The translations under genes were made by a program, and so were the position numbers. Of a stretch of DNA of 64,000 nt, positions 9,150-16,283 are shown piece by piece; the first letter of the stretch is position 1; each line of letters begins with the position of its first letter. Location: positions 1 through 64,000 of the IMG/VR virus record IMGVR_UViG_3300049847_000435. The stretch is one strand, 5' to 3'. The notes under the pieces are model-generated. The model saw only the letters and a list, made by a program, of their open reading frames with translations, made no database searches and had not been told where the DNA came from. Source of the stretch: a virus.

Positions 9150-9178
9150 AGGATACCAGAACATTGCGCGCTTGTCAA
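9150..9178 (-). promoter_or_regulatory. sigma70 promoter of the structural operon
   Basis: Reading leftward: TTGACA (9173-9178), 17-base spacer, TATCCT (9150-9155). Perfect -35, ideal spacing and fair -10. Transcription would start near 9143 and enter the leader before the head protease gene. Confidence 0.75.
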
Positions 9179-9267
9179 CATTAATTTTTCAGCCTGACGA
9201 AATTGACATACGGACGCATTTTTGATTCGCTCAAATTCTTAAAATCAGCTTAATTCATGTAATATCT

Positions 9268-9315
9268 CCTACATAAAATATATTTTAAAAATAGTACACT
9301 ATACATACATTTTAG
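9268..9315 (+). promoter_or_regulatory. phage promoter motif, copy 1 (SpoVS/Dam operon)
   Basis: CCTACAT at 9268-9274, then ACTATACATACATTTTAG starting 30 bases later, just before the SpoVS-like gene. Shares layout with copies at 16214, 22170, 39847 and 62110. TATACA could serve as -10; no TTGACA-like -35 is present, so the upstream box may bind an activator. Confidence 0.65.
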
Positions 9316-9332
9316 AATGGAGGGAGCACAGA

Positions 9333-9623
9333 ATGCGCATAGAAAGAGTAGAGAGAGTTGTCCGGGTATCAAAAGGCAGTACCCCGTCCCAGGTGGCGGG
9401 AGCCATCGCGGGAATTTTACGCGAGGATGGGAGTGTGGAAATACGGGCGATGGGGGCGATGGCGATTGATAGAATGGTCAAGGCTACCGCAGTGGCGCGT
9501 CGGTTTATGCAGGCGGAGGGATGCGAATTGTCGTTATCTCCGCGCTGGGAGACGGTCGGGGAGCTGACCGCAATCATATTTGAGGTAAAGCGGGTAAAGG
9601 AGGGTGTAGATCATGTCGATTGA
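9333..9623 (+). CDS. SpoVS-like protein
   Basis: 96 residues. It follows the SpoVS pattern closely over its length: RVSKGSTPSQVAGAIAGIL, EIRAMGAMAIDRMVKATAVA, then a short loop and a final strand TAIIFEVKRV. SpoVS is an Alba-like dimeric nucleic-acid-binding fold known from sporulating Firmicutes, Thermus and Chloroflexota. In a phage it may regulate transcription or RNA. First gene after promoter copy 1; GGAGG precedes the ATG at a workable distance. Family recognised from memory. Confidence 0.72.
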   Translation: MRIERVERVVRVSKGSTPSQVAGAIAGILREDGSVEIRAMGAMAIDRMVKATAVARRFMQAEGCELSLSPRWETVGELTAIIFEVKRVKEGVDHVD

Positions 9624-9852
9624 GGAGCTTTCGGAGTTAATCCTAAAATGCCTGCCAAGTGCTTGCCGTATTGACATTCGGTACGAGGACGGCGGCGTCG
9701 ATCCTTACTTATTGGACGCCGAAAGCGAGGATGTGATTTTCGTTCCAATGTACGACTCGCCACTGGAACGCAAGGTCAAGGATTGTCTCCTGGAGGCTGA
9801 CCGGTACGCTCAAGGAGAAAAATCGAAAGTCATTAAACTGAATTCAGGGTGA
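9613..9852 (+). CDS. small acidic unknown protein
   Basis: 79 residues, overlapping the SpoVS-like gene by 11 bases, so translationally coupled to it. Mixed alpha/beta composition with acidic patches (RYEDGGVDPYLLDAESEDV). I recognise no family. Its stop overlaps the GTG of the next gene. Confidence 0.65.
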   Translation: MSIEELSELILKCLPSACRIDIRYEDGGVDPYLLDAESEDVIFVPMYDSPLERKVKDCLLEADRYAQGEKSKVIKLNSG

Positions 9853-10964
9853 TTATTCTCCTGGAGGAGAACGGTAGCGTCAAAGGGGTTAGCATGGATA
9901 CATTCGGTGGTGTGCGTAGGGATCAATTTAATTTCAAACCGCCATTTCCGTGGTTTGGAGGAAAATCACGCTGTTCTAATGAAGTCTGGAAAAGGTTCGG
10001 CAACGTCCCAAACTACGTCGAACCTTTCGCCGGATCGTTGGCTGTCATGCTCAATCGACCGCATGAAGCCAAAACCGAGTCGGTCAACGATATCGACTGT
10101 TACTTGGCTAATTTTTGGCGGGCGCTCAAATGCGATCCGGATGGTCTGGCTGAGTGGGCAGACCATCCGATCAATGAAGCCGATCTCCACGCCAGACATC
10201 TGTGGCTGCTTGGCCGCGAAGAGTTTCGGCAGAAGATGAAAACCGATCCGGATTTCTTCGATGTGAAAATTGCAGGATGGTGGGTGTGGGGTATCTGCCA
10301 GTGGATCGGTAGTGGTTGGTGTGCGGAGGATTACTATTATGACGCATCCCAGAAACTTCCCCACATGGGCGACGCGGGCATGGGGGTACACCGACCATCC
10401 CAGCAACTGCCGCACATGGGCGACGCGGGCATGGGGGTACACCGACCATCCCAGCAACTGCCGCACATGGGTAACGCGGGCATGGGGGTACACCGACCAT
10501 CCCAGAAACTTCCCCACATGGGTAACGCGGGCATGGGGGTACATGACTATCTGCAATCGCTATCGGATCGCCTTCGTCGTGTTCGGGTCGCTTGTGGCGA
10601 TTGGTCTAGAGTGCTAGGTGATAGCGTAACGATCAAGCATGGGATTACAGGGGTGTTTCTCGATCCTCCATATTCGCACGATATCCGAGACGACGACCTG
10701 TACGCTTGCGATCACGATGTCGCTGTCGATGTGCGAAAGTGGGCAATTGAAAATGGCGACAATCCAGCGCTCAGGATTGCACTATGCGGCTACGTTGGCG
10801 AACATGATATGCCGGGTTGGTCGGCGTATCAATGGAAAGCAGCGGGCGGATACGGATCGCAAGGCGATGGGGAAGGCAGGGAAAACGCCAACAAGGAATG
10901 TATCTGGTTTTCGCCGCATTGCATCAGGGACGACGGCTGGAAACCGATGTCCCTCTTTGATTAA
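9849..10964 (+). CDS. D12-class adenine-N6 DNA methyltransferase (Dam-like) with internal tandem repeats
   Basis: Motif I PFPWFGGKS near residue 32 and NYVEPFAGSLAVML near 55 form the AdoMet pocket of D12/Dam-type enzymes; the catalytic DPPY motif is GVFLDPPYSHDIRDDD near 275. Between them lie four 17-residue repeats. The start is either GTG 9849, overlapping the previous stop, or ATG 9894, which has AAGGGG upstream and gives a more usual N-terminus. It should methylate adenine in phage DNA. No restriction partner is nearby. Confidence 0.82.
   Translation: MIILLEENGSVKGVSMDTFGGVRRDQFNFKPPFPWFGGKSRCSNEVWKRFGNVPNYVEPFAGSLAVMLNRPHEAKTESVNDIDCYLANFWRALKCDPDGLAEWADHPINEADLHARHLWLLGREEFRQKMKTDPDFFDVKIAGWWVWGICQWIGSGWCAEDYYYDASQKLPHMGDAGMGVHRPSQQLPHMGDAGMGVHRPSQQLPHMGNAGMGVHRPSQKLPHMGNAGMGVHDYLQSLSDRLRRVRVACGDWSRVLGDSVTIKHGITGVFLDPPYSHDIRDDDLYACDHDVAVDVRKWAIENGDNPALRIALCGYVGEHDMPGWSAYQWKAAGGYGSQGDGEGRENANKECIWFSPHCIRDDGWKPMSLFD
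10350..10541 (+). repeat. four 51-bp in-frame tandem repeats inside the Dam-like gene
   Basis: Units start at 10350, 10401, 10452 and 10503 (last one partial). Each encodes a form of QKLPHMGDAGMGVHRPS. Units 1 and 4 share AAACTTCC, units 2 and 3 CAACTGCC; units 1-2 have GGCGAC where 3-4 have GGTAAC. The pattern suggests unit shuffling by recombination. The repeat lies between motif I and DPPY, where target-recognition parts usually sit. Confidence 0.9.
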
Positions 10965-11006
10965 TGGTTAGTAATCGGTCAAAAAAAATCATAAAGGAAT
11001 AATCGC

Positions 11007-12254
11007 ATGAAAAGTAATACGAAGTTCTCGATCTCTGTTCTCGCAGCCATTTGCTCAGTATCGTTGTTTTGGGCTACCGCTCTGGCAGCCATTCAGCAAC
11101 CAGATCACCATATCAACGTAAGCGCTATCGCTTGCCGTCAAGCGGATGGTAGTTTTTGGGCGAATTGGGTATCCAAAACCTGGGACTACAATGGATCGGG
11201 CGGACTCAATTCAGACGTTTTGATCGAAAAAAGCGTAGATAGTGGACCGTGGCAAATTGTTGCACGTGGAGCATTTACGGATACGACCACACCAAAGCGT
11301 GAGCTTTCTGGAAGTTTCCAAACCGCAATCGGCATTCGCTCGCTTACTATCCGATCTGCAGCAATGGCGAAATGGGGAAATGGCGACGCGGGCGGTCAAT
11401 CAAACTCGTGGGCAGTTGCTTTACTTAATTGCCAACCCACCCCCACATCGACACCAAAGGGGAAACAGACCGAGCCAGCAACGATTACGCCGACAGCAAC
11501 GGCAACCAAAACCACAACAACCACAGCCACAGCGACGGAGACGGGCACAGCCACAGGAACATCTACCGCTACATCGACTGCAACTGTAACCGCTACCGCA
11601 ACAAAAACGCCCATGCCAACCCCAACTCAGATCGTTTGGGATGAAAGCGATCTGAGTGTCTCCTCTTTCTGTACTGACGGACTGCCGACTTTTATTATCA
11701 AAAATACCGGCAAGGATATGCAGGCAACAACGAAATGGTCACTGAGCGTAGATGGCACAGAGGTGATGTCTGGTGATGTACTGTTGGGTACTGGCGAGTC
11801 ATCCCGCATGGGCTTCGCTACGTACAAGGGCGCTCTCGTGCTCACGGTAACGCAACGACCCGGCTATCCAAGCGTATCGACGGCATCCGCGCAAATTGAT
11901 ACCGAAGGCTGTGCGACCGAGCCGACCGCGATTCGAGACACGAGCGAGCCTGCTGCACTCATCTATATCGGAACCTCCTATAATTCCGAGAATGAACCCT
12001 ACGCAAACTACAAAATCGCTTGTGGCGCGTATAGCGGAGATGTTCGGGTTGAGTTAAAATTTGCAGACGGGGCAGTGTACATGCCGGGTGATATGAAGTG
12101 CGAAAGTACAGTGATCGTACCGCAATACACGAAGTTGATTGTGTTGTATGATGGCGACGGCAAGAAGTTATCCGAGAAGGTGCCGCCGATTGACATTTCG
12201 ACCCCGCCATCGTTTTTGGAACGGGCGATCTATTTGCCGATTGTGGTGAAATAA
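11007..12254 (+). CDS. secreted surface protein with Thr-rich linker
   Basis: 415 residues. A signal peptide is clear (positive MKSNTK, hydrophobic LAAICSVSLFWATALAA). Residues ~30-145 form a beta-rich domain, ~146-210 a Thr/Ala/Pro linker (repeats of TATAT), ~211-300 a domain resembling a CARDB-like Ig fold (IKNTGKDMQATTKWSLSVDG), then another small domain. The C-terminus is ERAIYLPIVVK, like the YLPLVxK/R ends of many Chloroflexota secreted proteins. Phage or lysogen cell-surface modification is a plausible role. Possibly acquired from the host. Confidence 0.75.
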   Translation: MKSNTKFSISVLAAICSVSLFWATALAAIQQPDHHINVSAIACRQADGSFWANWVSKTWDYNGSGGLNSDVLIEKSVDSGPWQIVARGAFTDTTTPKRELSGSFQTAIGIRSLTIRSAAMAKWGNGDAGGQSNSWAVALLNCQPTPTSTPKGKQTEPATITPTATATKTTTTTATATETGTATGTSTATSTATVTATATKTPMPTPTQIVWDESDLSVSSFCTDGLPTFIIKNTGKDMQATTKWSLSVDGTEVMSGDVLLGTGESSRMGFATYKGALVLTVTQRPGYPSVSTASAQIDTEGCATEPTAIRDTSEPAALIYIGTSYNSENEPYANYKIACGAYSGDVRVELKFADGAVYMPGDMKCESTVIVPQYTKLIVLYDGDGKKLSEKVPPIDISTPPSFLERAIYLPIVVK

Positions 12255-12263
12255 ACGCGACTT

Positions 12264-12300
12264 GATTGCCCGCGAGTCATCTCGCGGGCAATCATTTGTT
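12264..12300 (+). terminator. terminator after the surface-protein gene
   Basis: 13-base perfect arms (GATTGCCCGCGAG / CTCGCGGGCAATC) around a TCAT loop, ten bases after the stop, followed by ATTTGTT. Strong hairpin, weak T tract. Confidence 0.7.
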
Positions 12301-12320
12301 AATATGATGCAGGGGGGGCT

Positions 12321-12626
12321 ATGCTGATACGCAAAGAAAGTGTAGTGGTTTCCGATATTGTTCAGTGCGATTTCTGTGACAGAAACTCATCCGGCGGACG
12401 TATGGTTAAATGCATCGGGTGCGGGAAGGACTTGTGTCGCCATCATGTCGCTCGCGAAGACTGGTGTCACGATCCTGAAAATGTGGTATTTGTCTGCGCG
12501 GACTGCCGCCCATCGTTCTGTGAAATGAATTCTAAGACTGCCGATATTATTGAAAATGCCCATGCTGAAGCGGAATCGATCCTGTCGGCATGGAAGATAT
12601 ATCGAAGATTGGGCGGCAGCCAATAG
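12321..12626 (+). CDS. small zinc-finger protein, paralogue of the protein at 29899
   Basis: 101 residues, G7 tract seven bases before the ATG. Zinc ligands: CDFC, CIGCGKDLCRHH, then CADC, suggesting a treble-clef or double zinc ribbon. The C-terminal part is helical (TADIIENAHAEAESILSAWK). The protein at 29899 has the same order of motifs (CDFC, CYGCGRDLC, CKEC, ...EIINAWK), so the two are paralogues in one genome. Function unknown; nucleic-acid or protein binding is likely. Confidence 0.7.
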   Translation: MLIRKESVVVSDIVQCDFCDRNSSGGRMVKCIGCGKDLCRHHVAREDWCHDPENVVFVCADCRPSFCEMNSKTADIIENAHAEAESILSAWKIYRRLGGSQ

Positions 12627-12646
12627 AGATACGGGGGATGATACGT

Positions 12647-12922
12647 ATGAGACTAAAGCTTCTTGTACTTCACATTATTATCAATATGGCATTCTTCGCC
12701 ACAATGATCGTCTACTCCTATAACTTTGGCACGCCACGCGTCTACACCGACATCTACCCCATCTGGCTTGCATCGACGGCGTCCGCGTGCCTGCTACTGG
12801 TTCACTCCGTTAGTTTTGCGCTATACATGTACAATAAGGGCATTTACGCAATCAGAGGGGAGATTCCTAAACTCGGCGAACGCTTGAATAGTGAACCATC
12901 CCAGGGAAGTGAAGATGAGTAA
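12647..12922 (+). CDS. small membrane protein with two TM segments
   Basis: About 91 residues from ATG 12647 (GGGGG upstream); an earlier in-frame start at 12590 would overlap the previous gene. Two hydrophobic segments, LLVLHIIINMAFFATMIVY and IWLASTASACLLLVHSVSFA, are joined by a short loop, and the C-terminus is charged. It resembles the generic two-TM-domain family. Role unknown; it may work with the secreted protein upstream. Confidence 0.65.
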   Translation: MRLKLLVLHIIINMAFFATMIVYSYNFGTPRVYTDIYPIWLASTASACLLLVHSVSFALYMYNKGIYAIRGEIPKLGERLNSEPSQGSEDE

Positions 12923-13265
12923 TCACTTTACGTTTACGTCAACAAGTAGCGCCAAAGAGCCGCTAACGATAGATAAATTGTCGGAAACAATCGATAGCCT
13001 CCGAGACTTACCCGTTAACGTCCGAAAGCTGCGCTATCTGACGTTGGAATTATCATCAATGCGCCCGATCATATCGCGTACGAGATCTTATGAAATGGTG
13101 ATCGTTCACCCGGCTGCGCTTAGTGATTTTCTGTCGCAATTTGAAATGTCGGGCAATCAACTGTCACTCCCGGTACTTACCCCGGCTACGGACGGGGAAT
13201 GGATGGAGTGGTGCATGGAATTGTCTGTGGAAATGAAAGAGAGGATGGAATGGAGCGAGAAATGA
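12915..13265 (+). CDS. unknown protein
   Basis: 116 residues from the ATG at 12915, which overlaps the stop of the membrane-protein gene (ATGAGTAA) and suggests coupling. No signal peptide or catalytic motif. Contains VNVRKLRYLTLELSSMRPI and a C-terminal acidic/Trp-rich helix (WMEWCMELSVEMKERMEW). No family recognised. Confidence 0.62.
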   Translation: MSNHFTFTSTSSAKEPLTIDKLSETIDSLRDLPVNVRKLRYLTLELSSMRPIISRTRSYEMVIVHPAALSDFLSQFEMSGNQLSLPVLTPATDGEWMEWCMELSVEMKERMEWSEK

Positions 13266-13552
13266 AAGCAAAGCAAAGCGAAGTAACAGACGAAGAGCAG
13301 AAGGAACTACACAAAGGACTGGTACAAGAATTAACGGTCATCTACTCTAGGGAGATCGGCGACATGACCAAGCTGACCGCTATGAATGTCGCTATTGATT
13401 TCTGCGTAGCCGCACTCGTTCATGTCTTTCAGTCAACCAACACGATCAAGGATTTAGAAGGAAAAACTATCGGAAGTGCAATAACTGGAAGAATCGATGC
13501 TTTAGTTGCACTAGTGAAAAGCAACAATCTTACCAGAGGGAAACAATCGTAA
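13262..13552 (+). CDS. unknown helical protein
   Basis: 96 residues from ATG 13262, overlapping the previous stop by four bases with GGAG six bases upstream. Mostly helical (EEQKELHKGLVQELTVIYSRE; cut by helix breaks) with a hydrophobic helix near the middle. The stop codon lies inside the palindrome at 13549-13576, opposite the stop of the convergent head gene. No family recognised. Confidence 0.62.
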   Translation: MKAKQSEVTDEEQKELHKGLVQELTVIYSREIGDMTKLTAMNVAIDFCVAALVHVFQSTNTIKDLEGKTIGSAITGRIDALVALVKSNNLTRGKQS

Positions 13553-13576
13553 ATACGAAAACGTTTTCGTATTTAC
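13549..13576. repeat. CGAAAACGTTTTCG palindrome, copy 1
   Basis: 28-base perfect palindrome lying between two convergent genes and containing both of their stop codons. Core CGAAAACGTTTTCG flanked by AAATA arms. Could serve as a two-way terminator or as a protein-binding operator. See copies at 41423, 50392, 51071, 51491 and 55390. Confidence 0.85.
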
Positions 13577-13782
13577 TCAACACAGCCCTTCGCGTCTACT
13601 CGCTCCACCCTCGTGGCGAGTAGACTACGTAAATCCTCGATAGTCAACGGAAAGCTCGTCTTTGCGTGCTTATCGTAGAGTCTAAGCGCCCCGTCCTCCA
13701 CTTTTGCCACTCTTGTCCCAAGCGGACTTAGCAGCCAGTTCTCCGTATCAATTCGCCACTCAAATCGAAATGGATTACTCAT
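13573..13782 (-). CDS. small unknown protein following the MuF-like gene
   Basis: 69 residues; its ATG overlaps the end of the MuF-like gene (ATGAGTAA) and so is coupled to it. Compact alpha/beta sequence with ALRLYDKHAKTSFPLTIEDL. Last gene of the right half of the head module. No family recognised. Confidence 0.6.
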   Translation of the reverse strand: MSNPFRFEWRIDTENWLLSPLGTRVAKVEDGALRLYDKHAKTSFPLTIEDLRSLLATRVERVDAKGCVE

Positions 13783-14416
13783 AACTGATTCTGTACTCCT
13801 TGTGGCATCGGCAGTTTGAATGCTTAGGTATTTCGTGCGTGCCCAACGGAACCCACCCTTGCGCTTCGGCATCCAAACAGAGATTGCACGCTCCAGGTTC
13901 GGTGCGTAACCATTCCTCCTGTACGCCAGCCCGCAACATTCTCCGATCCGACTCGCTTTGGTATTGCCCATACGCGTTGTCAGCATAGAGTGCGGCGCGT
14001 AGAATTGCCATTTCTGGAAGCACGTCGCCTTGCTCGAACTGACGCGTAAAGCGTGCCAGGTAACGGTACTCCTCGCGCAAATCGCGCCCCACGCGCCCAT
14101 ACAGCCGACCATCTGCCTGATCCCAGCCGCCAGCACCCAATACCGCCGTAGATAAGTGGAGATTCTTTAGCTGCTCCATCATTGCCCGTTGAAATAGAGA
14201 CGGAGTGATAGAGCCAAGGGTCATCGCCGCGGCAAGTGCGGCGAGCTGCTTATCTGTACGGCCGTACATCTCGCGCAGGTAGTCGGCGATCTCGCTATCG
14301 CTAACCAGCCGACCTATCGACCCGTCCGCATTCACGACGCGATACGCCCCGCCCGGCACACGCGTATCCCAAGCGTAGCCGGGCAGATCACCCGCGTACG
14401 GGGAATTCTGTGGCAT
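13775..14416 (-). CDS. MuF-like head morphogenesis protein
   Basis: 213 residues. The C-terminus shows the typical MuF cysteine/histidine end: CNLCLDAEAQGWVP, then IPKHSNCRCHKEY. The N-terminal part is helical (DKQLAALAAAMTLGSITPSL, EQLKNLHLSTAVLGAGGWDQ). Such proteins are minor capsid components encoded right after the portal. Here it follows the portal by one small gene. No C-terminal toxin extension is present. Confidence 0.75.
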   Translation of the reverse strand: MPQNSPYAGDLPGYAWDTRVPGGAYRVVNADGSIGRLVSDSEIADYLREMYGRTDKQLAALAAAMTLGSITPSLFQRAMMEQLKNLHLSTAVLGAGGWDQADGRLYGRVGRDLREEYRYLARFTRQFEQGDVLPEMAILRAALYADNAYGQYQSESDRRMLRAGVQEEWLRTEPGACNLCLDAEAQGWVPLGTHEIPKHSNCRCHKEYRISYE

Positions 14417-14636
14417 CTAACATCCTTTTCAACTCATCAGGAATCGCCGGATTCACATACCATGCCGCAGCCGCCGACTCGGCGTCTACCGCGTCGATCC
14501 TTGCCATGCCTTTCGCTTTGCGCGTGCCGATGACCTGATTGCCAGCCTTATCGTCTTCCGAAACTAGCCATTCCGCGGTGGATGGCATAATCCCGGACTT
14601 AATTAGGAGCAGTACGCGCTCGTCTCTACTGAGCAT
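14388..14636 (-). CDS. small unknown protein between portal and MuF-like gene
   Basis: 82 residues from the ATG at 14636, which overlaps the portal stop; the stop overlaps the MuF-like start by 29 bases. Middle part VDAESAAAAWYVNPAIPDEL. A small head protein in this position is common in Mu-like head modules. No family recognised. Confidence 0.58.
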   Translation of the reverse strand: MLSRDERVLLLIKSGIMPSTAEWLVSEDDKAGNQVIGTRKAKGMARIDAVDAESAAAAWYVNPAIPDELKRMLDATEFPVRG

Positions 14637-16035
14637 AGAATACCCGCTCGAAAATATCGGCGGCTTTGCTGAACTCACGCGTGGCCGTGCGCATTCTTGC
14701 CAGTTCACGTGACGATAAGGGTGACGACAAGCTTGCGTCAACTGGTAGATCGCCGGTGGTATCCATCGGCGATTGAGGGTCCGTTACTGGCTGCCCAAGC
14801 GGATCGCTGTTCGCTTCCGTCTCCGGCATCCCCACGATCTTGCGCAACCACAACGCGTCATCGTTCGGTGCGCCAACCAAGAAGGATTGTATTCCGCCCA
14901 GAAACGACAAAACCTCACTGCCCAACGCATTGACGCGACTAGGTACGATCTTCGGTAGCTGGGTGATATTTTTAGCGAGCGATGGATTCAGCGAAAAGAG
15001 ACGGGGGATTAAGTGCCGATTCAGAACGTCGGCAACCTCATCATTTGCCGCGTCGATTGCCGACTTGAACATCGTAATTAGCGGATCGGCTAGCGCACGC
15101 GAACCGGAACCGCTATTCCCAAGCTGCAAAAACTGAACTAGCCCAAGCATGAGCATCTGCCAGCGCAATTCTTTAATCTGCTCACGCAACTCGCCCGCAT
15201 TGCCATTAGTCACGGACTGCAAGGAGAATTCCACAACCGCGCCCGGATACTCGATGAATTGATTCTCGCCGATAGTCAGCTTGCGCCCCATCTCGCGTAC
15301 CATGCGAATTGACTCGGCGTCCGGGCGATTGACATACTTAAACGTCGGCACACCCACAAATGATCTTTGCGCTCCGATGCCATAGATGATCTCGAAGCCC
15401 TGGATCATGTGCCAAATCTTGTAGGCAGGCTCCAGCCAGCCGATCCCCTCCCATGACCCGCGGTCATCGCCGCCTATGAAGTGCAGCATTCGATCAATTG
15501 ACACGGGTGGCAATCTCCTGCCCGTAGACGGGTCAACCTGGATCATGGCTTGCGGCCCGCCATTCTCGTCTCGCTCCCAGGAATCAATTGTTTCCTGTCG
15601 GCGAATCGCCAGCTTGCGAATGCCGACCAAGCCGTCATTGTAAAGGCTAGCGGGCTTAGAGCCATTCGTGATCGATCCACTGCGGCGCTTGTAGACGACG
15701 TGCAAGTCGGCAAACCCAAACGCCTGGCACGAAAGCGCAAAGGAGAGCGAAGACCATAACGTGTGCGACATGTCTTCAAGGCATTGATCGACGAACTCGG
15801 CAGCGCGCTGGTCGCCTGGGGCATCCGTAGCGGGCACGGTTTTCCATGTCGCTTGTCTCGCTGCGAGGCGGATTGCGTTTTGCACGGTATAGGCGGCGGG
15901 CTCACGACGCAAGATGCGCGCCATAGTCTGAATTCCCTCCGGGCCTTGCAATTCAGTGAGGTAGCGGTCTGCTTCTCGCCCATTAAAGGACGGCACGCCA
16001 GTTACGCCCTGCTCAGTTCCGAAATTTGTAGCCAT
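14626..16035 (-). CDS. portal protein (Mu gp29 / DUF935-like)
   Basis: 469 residues from ATG 16035, chosen over an ATG nine codons earlier because GGAG lies six bases upstream. Portal-like pattern: MARILRREPAAYTVQNAIRL near the start, DDRGSWEGIGWLEPAYKIW mid-protein, YPGAVVEFSLQ, then ELRWQMLMLGLVQFLQLGN and the helical C-terminal wing/crown region. Forms the dodecameric DNA channel of the head. First gene of the 16035-13573 block; terminase is encoded over 20 kb away. Confidence 0.78.
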   Translation of the reverse strand: MATNFGTEQGVTGVPSFNGREADRYLTELQGPEGIQTMARILRREPAAYTVQNAIRLAARQATWKTVPATDAPGDQRAAEFVDQCLEDMSHTLWSSLSFALSCQAFGFADLHVVYKRRSGSITNGSKPASLYNDGLVGIRKLAIRRQETIDSWERDENGGPQAMIQVDPSTGRRLPPVSIDRMLHFIGGDDRGSWEGIGWLEPAYKIWHMIQGFEIIYGIGAQRSFVGVPTFKYVNRPDAESIRMVREMGRKLTIGENQFIEYPGAVVEFSLQSVTNGNAGELREQIKELRWQMLMLGLVQFLQLGNSGSGSRALADPLITMFKSAIDAANDEVADVLNRHLIPRLFSLNPSLAKNITQLPKIVPSRVNALGSEVLSFLGGIQSFLVGAPNDDALWLRKIVGMPETEANSDPLGQPVTDPQSPMDTTGDLPVDASLSSPLSSRELARMRTATREFSKAADIFERVFYAQ

Positions 16036-16137
16036 AGCAACTCCATGAAAGACAGAAAACAACAGAGGCGCGGTGCGCAGAAAAATGAGAGGCGGATGTT
16101 TGACTCTGCGAAAACAGAGCGTATGCCTGTTTTCTAA

Positions 16138-16166
16138 ATCCTATCACGTTCGCCCACAAAAAGCAA
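16138..16166 (-). promoter_or_regulatory. candidate sigma70 promoter for the portal block
   Basis: Reading leftward: TTGCTT (16161-16166), 17-base spacer, TAGGAT (16138-16143). Moderate match; position about 100 bases before the portal start suits it. Confidence 0.4.
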
Positions 16167-16213
16167 TCAGGATTATTAAATCCTGCGATTTATCGATGTT
16201 TTGTGTAATTTTA

Positions 16214-16261
16214 CCTACATTATACACGATCTCTATAAGGTAAACTATAAATACATTTTAG
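16214..16261 (+). promoter_or_regulatory. phage promoter motif, copy 2 (dnaN operon)
   Basis: CCTACAT at 16214-16220 and ACTATAAATACATTTTAG from 16244, 23 bases before the sliding-clamp ATG. Spacing between the two boxes is the same as in copy 1. Confidence 0.68.
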
Positions 16262-16283
16262 GTTTCAAGTTAAAGAGAAATTA

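Noticed and set aside
10350-10541. Tandem repeats as a CRISPR array
   Set aside because: The units are contiguous, in frame, contain no unique spacers and code for a repeated peptide inside a methyltransferase.
9966-10556. Minus-strand open frame through the Dam-like gene
   Set aside because: It is open only because the 51-base repeats lack stops in that frame; no ribosome site and no family likeness.
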